Positions 25,511-37,861 of a DNA stretch of 64,000 nucleotides are shown here, piece by piece (the stretch's first letter is position 1; each line of letters starts with the position of its first letter). A program made the translations under genes and the position numbers. The DNA comes from an uncultured Bacteroidota bacterium. GTDB taxonomy: Bacteria > Bacteroidota > Bacteroidia > Bacteroidales > P3. The notes below the pieces were generated by a model. It made no database searches and was not told the origin of the DNA. It was given only the letters and a program-made list of their open reading frames with translations. The stretch is from contig CADCEC010000003.1 in the NCBI GenBank assembly GCA_902800395.1, positions 62,001 through 126,000 on the forward strand, given 5' to 3'.

Positions 25511-26074
25511 ATGATACTTCCGATTATAGGATTTGGACATCCGACATTACGCAAAATAGCAAAACCTGTTCCGAAAGACTATCCCAATCTCAAGGAACTC
25601 ATCGACAATATGTTCGAGACCATGTACAACGCCGACGGCGTGGGTCTCGCCGCCCCGCAGGTGGACCTCTCGATTCGCCTCGTCACCATCGGTGTGCGCC
25701 CCTACGACGAGAAGACCGACACCTATGGTGAGCCCACCGACGTGCATGTGCTCATCAACCCTGAGATTCTTGAGTTCAAAGGCGAAAAGAAATACTTCAA
25801 CGAAGGCTGTCTCAGCGTGCCCGATATCCATGAGGATGTGCTGCGTCCCGACACCATCGTCCTCCACTGGTGGGACGAGAACTGGCAGGAGCATACCGAG
25901 GAAATCGACGGACTCTTCGCCCGAATCGCCCAGCATGAAATCGACCACCTCGACGGCAAGGTCTTCACCGACCGCCTCTCCCCGCTGCGCCGCACCATGC
26001 TCAAACGCCGCCTCAGCGACATCTCCGCCGGCCGCGTGCACACCCACTACAAGATGAAAGCCGTTAAGAGATAA
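25511..26074 (+). CDS. def: Peptide deformylase
   Basis: Removes the N-formyl group from nascent proteins. 187 aa with all three metal/active motifs: GVGLAAPQ near residue 44, EGCLS near 103 (Cys ligand) and QHEIDH near 145 (two His ligands and catalytic Glu). Normal length. Directly follows ruvX. Confidence 0.97.
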   Translation: MILPIIGFGHPTLRKIAKPVPKDYPNLKELIDNMFETMYNADGVGLAAPQVDLSIRLVTIGVRPYDEKTDTYGEPTDVHVLINPEILEFKGEKKYFNEGCLSVPDIHEDVLRPDTIVLHWWDENWQEHTEEIDGLFARIAQHEIDHLDGKVFTDRLSPLRRTMLKRRLSDISAGRVHTHYKMKAVKR

Positions 26075-26113
26075 GAGTTTATAGATAATAGATAATAGTT
26101 TAAAGTTATAATT

Positions 26114-26698
26114 ATGAAATACAAACACCATTGTCCTTTCACTCCATCTCACTCCATCTCACTCCATCTCACTCCTTATTTGCTTTTTTCCTTTTTCCTG
26201 TTGGCGGCCTGCTCCTCGAACAACACCGAAGCGCCCACGCCCCTCACGCAGGAGGCGTTGCTTGACTCCATCGACAGCATGGATCTCGCGCTGCGCGAAG
26301 ACCTGCAGTTCGACACCACTAAATCGAACAAGATGGTGGCCTGGTGCCTCGAATATGCCGAACGCTTCCCCGAGGACAGCATGGCGCCTGTCTACCTGCT
26401 GAAAACCGCCCAGATACAGATTAACGGCGGCGAGTTCGAACAGGGTCTCTCCGTCCTCGACAGCATCATCGAGCTCTATCCCGGCTTCGAGGATGTGGCC
26501 ATCTGCCTGTACCTCAAAGGCCAAGCCTACGAACAGAACCAGCAGTACGACAAAGCCCGCGAGGCCTATACGCTCTTCGTTACCAACTATCCCGACCACT
26601 ACCTGGCTCCCGACACCCGCAAGATGCTGCCGCTCGTGGGTCTCTCCCCCGAAGAGCAGCTTGAGAAGATTCTCGCTCAGAAGAAAAATAAACGCTAA
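26114..26698 (+). CDS. TPR-type outer-membrane lipoprotein
   Basis: 194 aa; lipobox FLLAAC with Cys33, then two or three tetratricopeptide-like helical pairs (MVAWCLEYAERFPEDSMAPV, YLKGQAYEQNQQYDKAREAY). It resembles YbgF/BamD-like tetratricopeptide lipoproteins of Bacteroidetes; role in envelope assembly is an inference. The signal peptide is unusual: residues 7-21 (CPFTPSHSISLHLTP) are encoded by TGTCCTTTCACTCC plus three ACTCCATCTC repeats (26132-26175), an insertion between the n-region and the hydrophobic core. The same peptide is in the ATP-grasp-like protein at 14625. Confidence 0.8.
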   Translation: MKYKHHCPFTPSHSISLHLTPYLLFSFFLLAACSSNNTEAPTPLTQEALLDSIDSMDLALREDLQFDTTKSNKMVAWCLEYAERFPEDSMAPVYLLKTAQIQINGGEFEQGLSVLDSIIELYPGFEDVAICLYLKGQAYEQNQQYDKAREAYTLFVTNYPDHYLAPDTRKMLPLVGLSPEEQLEKILAQKKNKR

Positions 26699-26706
26699 TC
26701 ACTGAG

Positions 26707-29370
26707 ATGAAAATTGACAGCTTCCGTATCCGGGCCAGTTATCCCAACTACTTCATGGTGAATCTCTACGCCCGAGAAGGACGCGAGATTTTCAATCACG
26801 ACAGCGAAGATCCTGAGAACCGGCTGGAGGGCAACAAGCCCGGCACCGTCATCTACCGTCTCGAGGGCGACAACACGCTTTATGAGTTCCCGCCCCGCTG
26901 GTACGATATGTACTGTCTGCTCAAACTCCGCGACAAGGAGCAGAAAGCCTTCCTCTCCTTGCTGCTCGATGAGCGCGACGGCAAACTCACCGACGAAGAC
27001 CGCCGTCGTTTGTCCGTTATCCGCGACGACTTTCACCACCAGTGTTGCGAATTTGTGGAAAAGAATCCCCTGTTCGAGTGCGACGAGCTCATCACAACCC
27101 TCACCGAGGAGACCGATTTCACCGACGAAGCCATCAGCTACAAAGGGCACATGCTCCTCGACCTGACAAAGAACTGCTACCCCGTTCCCGACTTCGTCAT
27201 CCTCACAGCCAAATCGTTCCAACATCCCGAGCACCTGAGCGAGATGCTCGACAAAGCCATCAACAATCTGGAAATCATGACAAACTGCCAGTTGGGCGAC
27301 GACCACAACCCTCTGGTGTTTGCCATCCGCTGCGCTATGCCGCAGTACATCCCCGGCCTCATGCCCACACTATTGAACATTGGCGTGACCCGGAAAGCTT
27401 ATGAGGCTTTCAAGGCCAGTTTCGAACCCTCTATGGCCAACCGCGTATACCTCAGCACACTCCATACCCTCTGTGAGATGCTCAGCCTCGACCACCGCGA
27501 GGAGCAATCCGACATTGAGCTTACGGTGTCCGCTCAACGCGGACGCATCAAAGACCTCGAGGCGAAAATCACCGCCACCCCCGACGGTATCCGCCTCATC
27601 ACCGACGCCCGCTACCAGGCCTACCAACTGACCCTCTTTGTCCGCAAATTCTACGAAGAGAATTCCGATCTCATCCTCACCTTTATGCAGGGAAAACAGG
27701 CTTTCCCGAGCCTCATCCTCCAACGCATGGTGTGGACCATCGGCAACAACGAGAGCTACCCCGGCGTGCTCTACAGCCGTCACTCCCGTACCGGAGAGGG
27801 CAAACAGATTGAGAGTTACCGCAATATTTTCGGCGAGGAAATCATGACGGGTGACGTTACCACCGAGGACCGCGCCTATATGGACCGCAACGAAATCCGC
27901 AATCAGTTTCCTGCCGTTTACCACTTCGACCCCTTGCTGAAGAAACTTGAGTCACGCTACAAGACCCCCGTTACCATCGAATTTGCCGTCGAAACGCGTC
28001 CCCACAAACTGAGTCTCTTCTCTGTCCTTCAGCTCAACGCCTCCGAGATGACTGGCCGCGCAGCCCTTATCTCTGCTATCGACATGCTTAACGATGGACT
28101 TGTGTCCGACGCCAACGTCATGGACCTCATCAAGCCCTATCACCTCCGACAAATCATTTCCGCCTCCATCGACGACCCATCCATTGCCCGTCTCCAGTTC
28201 TTCGGAAACGGACTCAGCGTGTTGCCCCGCACTGCCATCTCGGCACGACTCTGCTTCTCAGTAGCCAAAGCCAAGGAGCTGAAAAGCAAGGGTGAGAACG
28301 TTTGCCTCTGTCAGGAACATTTCGTCCCTCAGGACACCATCACCCTCAATGAGGTCGAAGCCATCCTCTCGATGATGCCCGCAGCCATCCATGTCGTCAC
28401 CGCTTGTCGCGGCTACGGCATCCCTGCCTTTATGAACCTCCATGCTTTCGGCATCCGCATCGAGGGCGACGCCATCGTCAACAGCGAAGGAATCGCCATC
28501 CACGAAGGCGAGATGATTACCGTTAGTTCCAAACGCAAAAGCCTTTACAAAGGCCAAGCTGCCTTCAAGCCCGCACGCTTTACCAAATACCTTGAGGGGG
28601 CCAAAGTGGACCTCGGAGACGATGAACGTCAATTCTTCGACCACATGAAAGAGGCCTACCAACAGTATCAAACCATCGTCACCTCACAAGAAGCAGCCTA
28701 TATCACCGACATTCACAAGCTGGCGCGCCTTATCCGCTGCAATCTCCAGAACAAACCCAAGATAGCCACCGAGATTGTCAACAATTGGTATGAGGGGCAC
28801 CCCGACGAATACGTCTCACAGGTGCTACTCTCCCGTATGGGCGACCACAACGACCAGAGTCGTCTGTTTAACATGCTGCAAACCAACAACAAAATCGACC
28901 TCTTCCAGAACGCCTACCAGCAGTGCCGTCAACGCAACATCTCCGGCCTCACCGCTGGCAGTTTCATGCTTGGCCGCTTTGTTGCCCAACCCCTCCCCCG
29001 CCACATGTGGGACTCCCTCTCCAATGCCGTCGTAGCCTTCCTGCTCAACGAATACGTCCTCTACGAAAAATATCTTCAGGTGCTGCAGGAAGTCGGCGAA
29101 ATCAAGCTCGCCCGCGCCCATTCGCGCATCGAAACCGAAGGCATCGACAACATGGTGGTTCGCAACTTCGACCTCACCAACTTCGCTCCCTTACTCTACT
29201 CCAATCACGACTGGAAACTCGTCGCCGAAGAGCTTGAGAAGATGGAACACCAGGACAACACGCATCTCCTCATCGAGATGCTCTCCCGTCCCGTGGAGGA
29301 AATCTTCGACCTCTCCACTCCCTGGAAGGCTCAAGTTATCAAAGACATTCTGAAACAAGCCGAAGGCTAA
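26707..29370 (+). CDS. Pyruvate-phosphate-dikinase-like protein lacking the PEP-binding barrel
   Basis: 887 aa. The middle shows PPDK/PEP-synthase features: IGNNESYPGVLYSRHSRTGE near residue 346 (compare GVAFTRNPSTGE), VYHFDPLLKKLESRY and VTIEFAVE near 415-430, and a swivelling phosphohistidine domain at ~500-640 where IHVVTACRGYGIP aligns with the catalytic SHAAVVARGMGKP; His562 falls exactly on the phosphorylated His. The C-terminal ~250 residues (QQCRQRNISGLTAGSFMLGR) are helical and bear no sign of the usual PEP/pyruvate TIM barrel. It may be a phosphotransfer protein with a different acceptor. The 3' end overlaps the convergent PagL-like gene by 4 bp. Confidence 0.7.
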   Translation: MKIDSFRIRASYPNYFMVNLYAREGREIFNHDSEDPENRLEGNKPGTVIYRLEGDNTLYEFPPRWYDMYCLLKLRDKEQKAFLSLLLDERDGKLTDEDRRRLSVIRDDFHHQCCEFVEKNPLFECDELITTLTEETDFTDEAISYKGHMLLDLTKNCYPVPDFVILTAKSFQHPEHLSEMLDKAINNLEIMTNCQLGDDHNPLVFAIRCAMPQYIPGLMPTLLNIGVTRKAYEAFKASFEPSMANRVYLSTLHTLCEMLSLDHREEQSDIELTVSAQRGRIKDLEAKITATPDGIRLITDARYQAYQLTLFVRKFYEENSDLILTFMQGKQAFPSLILQRMVWTIGNNESYPGVLYSRHSRTGEGKQIESYRNIFGEEIMTGDVTTEDRAYMDRNEIRNQFPAVYHFDPLLKKLESRYKTPVTIEFAVETRPHKLSLFSVLQLNASEMTGRAALISAIDMLNDGLVSDANVMDLIKPYHLRQIISASIDDPSIARLQFFGNGLSVLPRTAISARLCFSVAKAKELKSKGENVCLCQEHFVPQDTITLNEVEAILSMMPAAIHVVTACRGYGIPAFMNLHAFGIRIEGDAIVNSEGIAIHEGEMITVSSKRKSLYKGQAAFKPARFTKYLEGAKVDLGDDERQFFDHMKEAYQQYQTIVTSQEAAYITDIHKLARLIRCNLQNKPKIATEIVNNWYEGHPDEYVSQVLLSRMGDHNDQSRLFNMLQTNNKIDLFQNAYQQCRQRNISGLTAGSFMLGRFVAQPLPRHMWDSLSNAVVAFLLNEYVLYEKYLQVLQEVGEIKLARAHSRIETEGIDNMVVRNFDLTNFAPLLYSNHDWKLVAEELEKMEHQDNTHLLIEMLSRPVEEIFDLSTPWKAQVIKDILKQAEG

Positions 29371-30410
29371 AAGAACCGGCGTCCGTAGGTCCATTCGATG
29401 AACTCAATGCGGCCAGCATGGGCATTGAGGGCCACACCTAGGTAGTTGCGACCGAAGTTATAATAGGCACCCACACGCTCGTATATTGGGATGGTTACCT
29501 GGCAGGAGGCCGCTACCACCAAACCCATGCCCACCTTGAGGCTTATAGGTCCCCAAAAGAGCTCCACACAGCCCATGCCACTCAGATAAAGCGGCAGGCG
29601 GTATTCGCTTTCGTCGGACATGATAATCTCACGGTTAGAACCGTTATACCAGAGGTCGATGGCTCCACCGAAGGCAAAGACCGGATTCACATATCGCTGA
29701 TAATAGAGCGACACATCGTAACAGGGATAATACCCATCCATCGACGAATCCCTCGACATCACAGCACCTCCCGAAAGAGCAACACTCCATTCCCGTTCTC
29801 TCTCCAACTCATCATTTACATAACTCCCATCATTCCTATAACTCCCATTACTATTAAATTTCCACCCCAAATCCAACTGCAGATAGTTCAATCCGAGATT
29901 GGGGCGTCGGAGCATGCCGTTGCTGGTATGCAGCAACCGCAACGAGAGGGTCGCCGCATCACTCAGCCGGTATCCTATTCCCAAATCTATCAAGCAGTTC
30001 ACCACCGATCCAATGAAAATGTTGTTGGTATCACCCGTTACACCATGCGGCTTGGTGTAGAACGAGAAACCTACGCCCCAGTTCCACTCCCACCGGCCGC
30101 CAAAGGGATTAACGATGACCCCCTCGAGACCGAACCAATCGCCCGCCACTGCGTTGGGAATCCTTGTATACATAGCCTTCACGCCGAAGGAGGGATAGTT
30201 CCAGAAGCGCTGCCAGTAGCTGTTGCCTTCGGGCCGCCACAACACCGCAGCGTCCAACCCAAAAGTCGGCGAACTGTACTGCGAATACTTCATATTGTTC
30301 GGCATCATATAGCCGCCACTTAGCGACACATTCCAACTGCACGGCGTCTCTTGCGCCTGGCTGGCAACAGCAGCCAACAAAGCCAATGCTATGATTGCCC
30401 ACCGCTTCAT
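29367..30410 (-). CDS. PagL-like outer-membrane acyloxyacyl hydrolase family protein
   Basis: 347 aa; signal peptide ending in VASQAQ. Outer-membrane barrel with the PagL active-site pattern LRLLHTSNGMLRRPNLGLNY (His and Ser of H-x-S-N, then PNxGxN), followed by further strands to a C-terminal aromatic residue (YGRRFF). PagL removes the 3-O acyl chain of lipid A; Bacteroidetes homologs are annotated acyloxyacyl hydrolases. The protein is longer than Pseudomonas PagL (~170 aa), with a second barrel-like half after residue 215. Convergent with the PPDK-like gene. Confidence 0.75.
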   Translation of the reverse strand: MKRWAIIALALLAAVASQAQETPCSWNVSLSGGYMMPNNMKYSQYSSPTFGLDAAVLWRPEGNSYWQRFWNYPSFGVKAMYTRIPNAVAGDWFGLEGVIVNPFGGRWEWNWGVGFSFYTKPHGVTGDTNNIFIGSVVNCLIDLGIGYRLSDAATLSLRLLHTSNGMLRRPNLGLNYLQLDLGWKFNSNGSYRNDGSYVNDELEREREWSVALSGGAVMSRDSSMDGYYPCYDVSLYYQRYVNPVFAFGGAIDLWYNGSNREIIMSDESEYRLPLYLSGMGCVELFWGPISLKVGMGLVVAASCQVTIPIYERVGAYYNFGRNYLGVALNAHAGRIEFIEWTYGRRFF

Positions 30411-30420
30411 TCTTCAGCAA

Positions 30421-33224
<2,804 letters not shown>

Positions 33225-33259
33225 ACCAGTATTGTCTTATCTCCTGTCTCCTTATCTTC

Positions 33260-33850
33260 TTAATAGTCTATCATTGGGAACAACTTGCGGAGCTCCGCCA
33301 GCTGGGGATTCTTCTCCACCATCGCCTTATATTTGTCGTCGGGCGAGTAGGTTACCTCCTCCTTGCTGACAAAGAGCTGGTTCACCTTGCAGTCGAGCAT
33401 CTTCATGCCCGTCTTACCACGGAGGAACTCCATCACGTCAATCTTGTGCGGCTTGAAGTCCTCGTGGAAAGTCACCGACTGTGCGTCAATCTCGATAATG
33501 CCCGACTTCTCACTCAGATGCGGCGCTCCCTCGGCCAGCAGCTCCTGCAAGCCCAGCGTCTCTGCCGCCTCTTTCCAGTAAGCCGTCAGGTACTCTTCCG
33601 TCAGCGGCTTCACCTCCACCTCGATATGCTGCACCGGCGCCACTTTCGCTTGTGCCGCCTTGATGGATATACCCCCAAGTATCGGTGCCGGCCGCGACGT
33701 GCCCGTCGTAGGTCTGGACACAGGAGCCGGCACCTGTTTTTCCTCCCGTTGAGGCACAGAAGGCTCTGGCCGAACTGCGTCAGCCAACTTTCCACTTTCC
33801 ACTTTTCGTTTTTCACTGTTTTCCGTGCCTGCCTCGCGGCCTCTTGCAAT
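33260..33850 (-). CDS. dnaX: DnaX C-terminal portion, downstream of an in-frame TAG
   Basis: In the same frame as the dnaX N-terminal part, separated only by a TAG (33853-33851). If read through it adds about 196 residues: a repeat-encoded and Pro-rich linker (NSEKRKVESGKL, then APVSRPTTGTSRPAPILGG) and a conserved-looking C-terminal domain (LTEEYLTAYWKEAAETLGL ... KNPQLAELRKLF). A GTG at 33802 could restart translation (180 aa). The conserved tail suggests that it is still used. Linker codons at 33788-33818 come from the AGTGGAA heptamer repeat. Confidence 0.7.
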   Translation of the reverse strand: MARGREAGTENSEKRKVESGKLADAVRPEPSVPQREEKQVPAPVSRPTTGTSRPAPILGGISIKAAQAKVAPVQHIEVEVKPLTEEYLTAYWKEAAETLGLQELLAEGAPHLSEKSGIIEIDAQSVTFHEDFKPHKIDVMEFLRGKTGMKMLDCKVNQLFVSKEEVTYSPDDKYKAMVEKNPQLAELRKLFPMIDY

Positions 33851-34954
33851 CTATCCTTGCGGCATCCCCGCAGTGGCAAGCTTCATTAAACAAACCTCGA
33901 CGAACAAATTCTTGTTGTTCGCCTCGCGGAAGCGGTATTCGAAATCGGAAGCAGTATTAAGCCATCCCAGCAGCGACGGCAGACCACATTGCTGCGCCTG
34001 CTGGCCGTAGCGCTGACGCAGGGTGTCGCCGCCCTCTATCAGACTCAGCGTCTGTGGGTCGAGACTCACCATCAGGTTCCTCAGGTGCTCGCAGAGGCCC
34101 GTGAGGAAATGCTGACCTCCGAAACCCTTGCCTATCACCTCCTGGTAGAGCAGCAGAGCGCCACTCATATTGCCTCCGCGGAAGAAATCCACCAGTTTGA
34201 AGTAATAGTCCGAATCCAGCACGTTGAGGTTCTCCAACACCCCCTGATAGGTCAGGTTGCCCTGCGTGAAATTCACCAGCTGGTCGAAGATCGACAGCGC
34301 GTCGCGCAGACCGCCCTCGGCCTTGCGGGCGATGACTTCCAGCGCACCCTCCTCGTATTTCACCCCCTCGCTGTCGGCCACATACTTCAGGTGCTTCACG
34401 ATGTCACTGTTCTCGATGCGCTTGAAGTCGAACACCTGGCAGCGGCTCAGGATGGTGGGAATAATCTTGTGCTTCTCGGTGGTGGCGAGGATAAACTTGG
34501 CATAAGCCGGCGGTTCCTCCAGCGTCTTCAGGAAGGCGTTGAAGGCCGCGGCACTGAGCATGTGCACCTCGTCGATGATATAGACTTTATACTTGCCCGT
34601 CTGCGGCGGAATATATACCTGCTTCACCAGTTCGCGCATATTGTCCACCGAGTTGTTCGAGGCGGCGTCGAGCTCGAAGATGCTCATCGAGGCGCCCTCG
34701 TTGAACGAGCGGCAGTTCTCGCACTCGTTGCAGGCCTCGCCGTCGGCCGTGCGGTGCTCGCAGTTGATGGTCTTAGCCAGAATTCGGGCGCAGGTGGTCT
34801 TACCCACGCCGCGGGGGCCGCAGAAGAGGAACGCCTGGGGCAGCTGGCCCGTGGCGATGGCGTTCTTCAGCGTCCGTGTGATATGCTCTTGCCCCACCAC
34901 GCTGGCAAAGGTCGTGGGACGATATTTTCTTGCCGATACTACAAAATTATCCAT
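33851..34954 (-). CDS. dnaX: DNA polymerase III gamma/tau subunit, ATPase part
   Basis: Clamp-loader ATPase. 367 aa to the TAG at 33853-33851. Walker A FCGPRGVGKTT near residue 44, a zinc module with four Cys (NCEHRTADGEACNECENC), DEVHMLSAAAFNAFLKTLEE (Walker B and SRC context), ILSRCQVFDF (SRC/arginine finger) and the helical collar domain to GMPQG. The product ends exactly where the ATPase/collar ends, like the gamma form that E. coli makes by frameshifting. A -7-like TATCTTTG is at 34987-34980 (minus). Confidence 0.93.
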   Translation of the reverse strand: MDNFVVSARKYRPTTFASVVGQEHITRTLKNAIATGQLPQAFLFCGPRGVGKTTCARILAKTINCEHRTADGEACNECENCRSFNEGASMSIFELDAASNNSVDNMRELVKQVYIPPQTGKYKVYIIDEVHMLSAAAFNAFLKTLEEPPAYAKFILATTEKHKIIPTILSRCQVFDFKRIENSDIVKHLKYVADSEGVKYEEGALEVIARKAEGGLRDALSIFDQLVNFTQGNLTYQGVLENLNVLDSDYYFKLVDFFRGGNMSGALLLYQEVIGKGFGGQHFLTGLCEHLRNLMVSLDPQTLSLIEGGDTLRQRYGQQAQQCGLPSLLGWLNTASDFEYRFREANNKNLFVEVCLMKLATAGMPQG

Positions 34955-35014
34955 CTCAAAAAAACTACTTTTAAGAGTGCAAAGATACGAAATAATTCCG
35001 ACATGGAGACAAAA

Positions 35015-35046
35015 AAAAGAGACGCACCTCCCGATGCGTCTCTTTT
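35015..35046 (-). terminator. Rho-independent terminator of clpB
   Basis: AAAAGAGACGCA (35015-35026) and TGCGTCTCTTTT (35035-35046) form a 12-bp stem with an 8-nt loop. On the minus strand it is followed by four more T residues directly after the clpB stop. Confidence 0.88.
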
Positions 35047-35064
35047 CCCTTGTTTTTCGGAGTG

Positions 35065-37665
35065 TTACTGCTTCGTATTCGGATTATAGAACACGAACTG
35101 GCCGTCGATGACATCGATGATGATGGTCTCGTTGCTATGGATTTTACCCTCGAGCAGCTGACGGGACATCTCGTTGAGTATCTCGCGCTGGATGACACGC
35201 TTCACGGGACGGGCACCCATGGCAGGATCGTAGCCCACTTCGGCCAGACGGTTCACAGCCTCGTCGGTGGCGGAGATGGTAATCTCGTTCTGCTCGAGCA
35301 TCTTGGCCACGGAGCGCAGTTGGATGCGGACGATGTCGCGTATCTGACTCTGCGAGAGCGGCTGGAACATGATAATCTCGTCGATACGGTTCAGGAACTC
35401 GGGGCGTATGCGCTGCTTGAGCATCTCCATCACGGCATTCTTGGTCTCGTCGAGCTCGTACTGTGTAGGCATGTTGCTGCCCTCCAGTTTCTCACGGATG
35501 ATGTCCGAGCCCATGTTCGAGGTCATGATGATAATGGTGTTCTTGAAGTCACATGTACGGCCCTTGTTGTCGGTCAACCGACCATCCTCGAGCACCTGCA
35601 GCAGGATGTTGAACACATCGGGGTGAGCCTTCTCAATCTCGTCGAAAAGCACAATGCTGTAGGGTTTCCTCCGCACGGCCTCGGTGAGCTGACCGCTTTC
35701 GTCGTAACCGACGTACCCCGGAGGTGCACCGATGAGTCGAGAGACACTGTGGCGCTCCTGGTATTCACTCATATCGATACGCACCATCATGTTCTCGTCG
35801 TCGAAGAGCACCTCAGCGAGGGCCTTGGCCAGCTCGGTCTTGCCGACACCCGTGGTGCCGAGGAAGATGAAGCTGCCGATAGGGCGCTTGCCGTCGGAGA
35901 GGCCCGCACGGCTGCGGCGCACGGCGTTGGCGATGACGCTGATGGCCTCATCCTGTCCCACCACACGCTTGTGCAGCTCGTCCTCAAGGTGCAGCAGCCG
36001 CTCACGCTCGCTCTGCAGCATGCGCGTCACAGGGATGCCGGTCCACTTCGAGACAACCTCGGCGATCTGTTCGGAGTCGACCTCCTCATTGATCATGGCA
36101 TTGTCGGCCTGCATCTCCTTGAGGCGGGCCTTCAGGTCCTCGACCTTCTTCTCGGCCTCCTTGATACGGCCGTAGCGCAACTCTGCCACCTTGCCGTAGT
36201 CGCCGGCACGCTCGGCTTGCTCGGCTTCGAACTTGTAGCTTTCGATGTTCTTCACCTCGGCCTGTATTTCCTCGACGATGCTCTTCTCGTTCTGCCAGCG
36301 GGCCTTCATCTGGTCGCGCTGCTCGCGGAGGGAGCCGAGTTCCTTGTCTATCTGGGCGATTTTGTCTTGGTCGTTCTCGCGTTTGATGGCCTCGCGCTCA
36401 ATCTCTAGCTGACGGATACGGCGCTCGATTTCATCGAGTTCCTCTGGCACCGAGTCGATTTCGAGACGCAGCTTGGCGGCTGCCTCGTCGATAAGGTCGA
36501 TGGCCTTGTCGGGGAGGAAACGGTCGGAAATGTAACGGTGGCTCAACTCGGCAGCAGCGATGATGGCCTCGTCCTTGATTCTCACGCGGTGGTGTACCTC
36601 GTAGCGCTCCTTCAGGCCACGCAGGATGGAGATGGTGTCGGGTACGGAGGGCTCGTCGATAAGCACACTCTGGAAACGGCGCTCCAGGGCCTTGTCCTTC
36701 TCGAAATACTTCTGGTACTCAGCAAGGGTGGTGGCACCAATGGCTCTTAACTCACCTCTTGCCAGTGCCGGCTTGAGGATGTTGGCAGCGTCCATGGCGC
36801 CTTCTCCCCCACCCGCACCCACGAGGGTGTGAATCTCGTCGATGAAAAGGATTATCTCGCCATCGGCCTCGTTGATCTCGCGGATGACGCTCTTCAGTCG
36901 TTCCTCGAACTCGCCCTTGTACTTGGCACCGGCAATCAGGGCACCCATATCAAGCGAGTAGATGGTCTTCGACTTCAGGTTCTCGGCCACATCGCCGCTG
37001 ACGATACGCTGCGCCAGGCCTTCGGCGATGGCGGTCTTACCCACGCCGGGCTCACCGATAAGGATGGGGTTGTTCTTCGTGCGGCGCGAGAGGATCTGCA
37101 GCACACGACGAATCTCCTCGTCGCGTCCGATGACGGGGTCCAGCTTGCCGGCCTGCGCCAGCTGGTTGAGGTTCTTGGCGTACTTGTTCAGGGCGTTCAT
37201 CGTCTGCTCCTGGTTCTGGCTGGTCACCTTGGAGCCCTTGCGGAGGTCCTGGATGGCGGCGAGGAGTGCCTTCTCGCTGACACCGGCATCCTTCAGCAGT
37301 TGGCTCACACGGTCGCGGCCGCTGAGGATTCCCAGCAGCAGGTGCTCCACACTGACAAACTCATCGTTCATCTTAGTGGCGCGCTGCTGTGCGGCCACGA
37401 GGGCCTGGTTGGCGTCGCTAGAGAGATAGACTTGACCGCCGCTGACGTGCGGCATACTGTTAAGGATTTCATCCACCTGCTGCGTCAAGCGGGGGATGTT
37501 GACCTCCATCTTCTTGAGGAGGTAGGGCGTCACGTTCTCGTCTTCCGAGAGGAGCCCTTTCAGCAGGTGAGCCGTCTCGATGGCCGGATGCTGCCCTCCG
37601 AGAGCCACCTCCTGTGCCTTCTGCACGGCCTCCTGCGCTTTGATTGTGAACTTGTCTAAGGTCAT
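35065..37665 (-). CDS. clpB: ClpB/Hsp100 disaggregase
   Basis: ATP-driven protein disaggregase that works with DnaK. ATG at 37665 ([20 protein letters not shown]) gives 866 aa, the usual length; the extra 26 codons upstream are octamer repeat. N-domain ~1-150, first AAA+ with [15 protein letters not shown] near 200, middle coiled coil ~410-525 ([18 protein letters not shown]), second AAA+ with [18 protein letters not shown] near 605 and C-terminal D2 domain. A strong terminator follows. Confidence 0.97.
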   Translation of the reverse strand: MTLDKFTIKAQEAVQKAQEVALGGQHPAIETAHLLKGLLSEDENVTPYLLKKMEVNIPRLTQQVDEILNSMPHVSGGQVYLSSDANQALVAAQQRATKMNDEFVSVEHLLLGILSGRDRVSQLLKDAGVSEKALLAAIQDLRKGSKVTSQNQEQTMNALNKYAKNLNQLAQAGKLDPVIGRDEEIRRVLQILSRRTKNNPILIGEPGVGKTAIAEGLAQRIVSGDVAENLKSKTIYSLDMGALIAGAKYKGEFEERLKSVIREINEADGEIILFIDEIHTLVGAGGGEGAMDAANILKPALARGELRAIGATTLAEYQKYFEKDKALERRFQSVLIDEPSVPDTISILRGLKERYEVHHRVRIKDEAIIAAAELSHRYISDRFLPDKAIDLIDEAAAKLRLEIDSVPEELDEIERRIRQLEIEREAIKRENDQDKIAQIDKELGSLREQRDQMKARWQNEKSIVEEIQAEVKNIESYKFEAEQAERAGDYGKVAELRYGRIKEAEKKVEDLKARLKEMQADNAMINEEVDSEQIAEVVSKWTGIPVTRMLQSERERLLHLEDELHKRVVGQDEAISVIANAVRRSRAGLSDGKRPIGSFIFLGTTGVGKTELAKALAEVLFDDENMMVRIDMSEYQERHSVSRLIGAPPGYVGYDESGQLTEAVRRKPYSIVLFDEIEKAHPDVFNILLQVLEDGRLTDNKGRTCDFKNTIIIMTSNMGSDIIREKLEGSNMPTQYELDETKNAVMEMLKQRIRPEFLNRIDEIIMFQPLSQSQIRDIVRIQLRSVAKMLEQNEITISATDEAVNRLAEVGYDPAMGARPVKRVIQREILNEMSRQLLEGKIHSNETIIIDVIDGQFVFYNPNTKQ

Positions 37666-37670
37666 AGTTA

Positions 37671-37763
37671 TTTGATTTTTGATTGTTTGATTGCTTGATT
37701 GTTTGAGTAATTGGATTGCGTAGCCACTCACGCATTCACACATTCACGCAATCAAGCAATCAA
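37671..37763. repeat. Bipartite octamer repeat upstream of clpB
   Basis: Read on the minus strand: GATTGCTTGATTGCGTGAAT-type units, then core GCGTGAGTGGCTACGCA, a short variable stretch, then ACTCAAACAATCAAGCAATC-type units. The same order of left arm, core and right arm is found inside the NRPS gene at 60251-60347. Confidence 0.8.
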
Positions 37764-37782
37764 CAACCATACCAAACAAAGA

Positions 37783-37803
37783 GGACTGCCAAATTGGCAG
37801 TCC
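37783..37803. terminator. Short perfect hairpin
   Basis: GGACTGCCAA, one A, TTGGCAGTCC: a 10-bp stem in the gap upstream of clpB. No T-tract, so function is uncertain; may end a plus-strand transcript or protect an RNA end. Confidence 0.4.
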
Positions 37804-37861
37804 CCATGTCAGTTCCATACTACTAGATTCTTTACCTAACAACAACCATGTCTTTTTTTTC

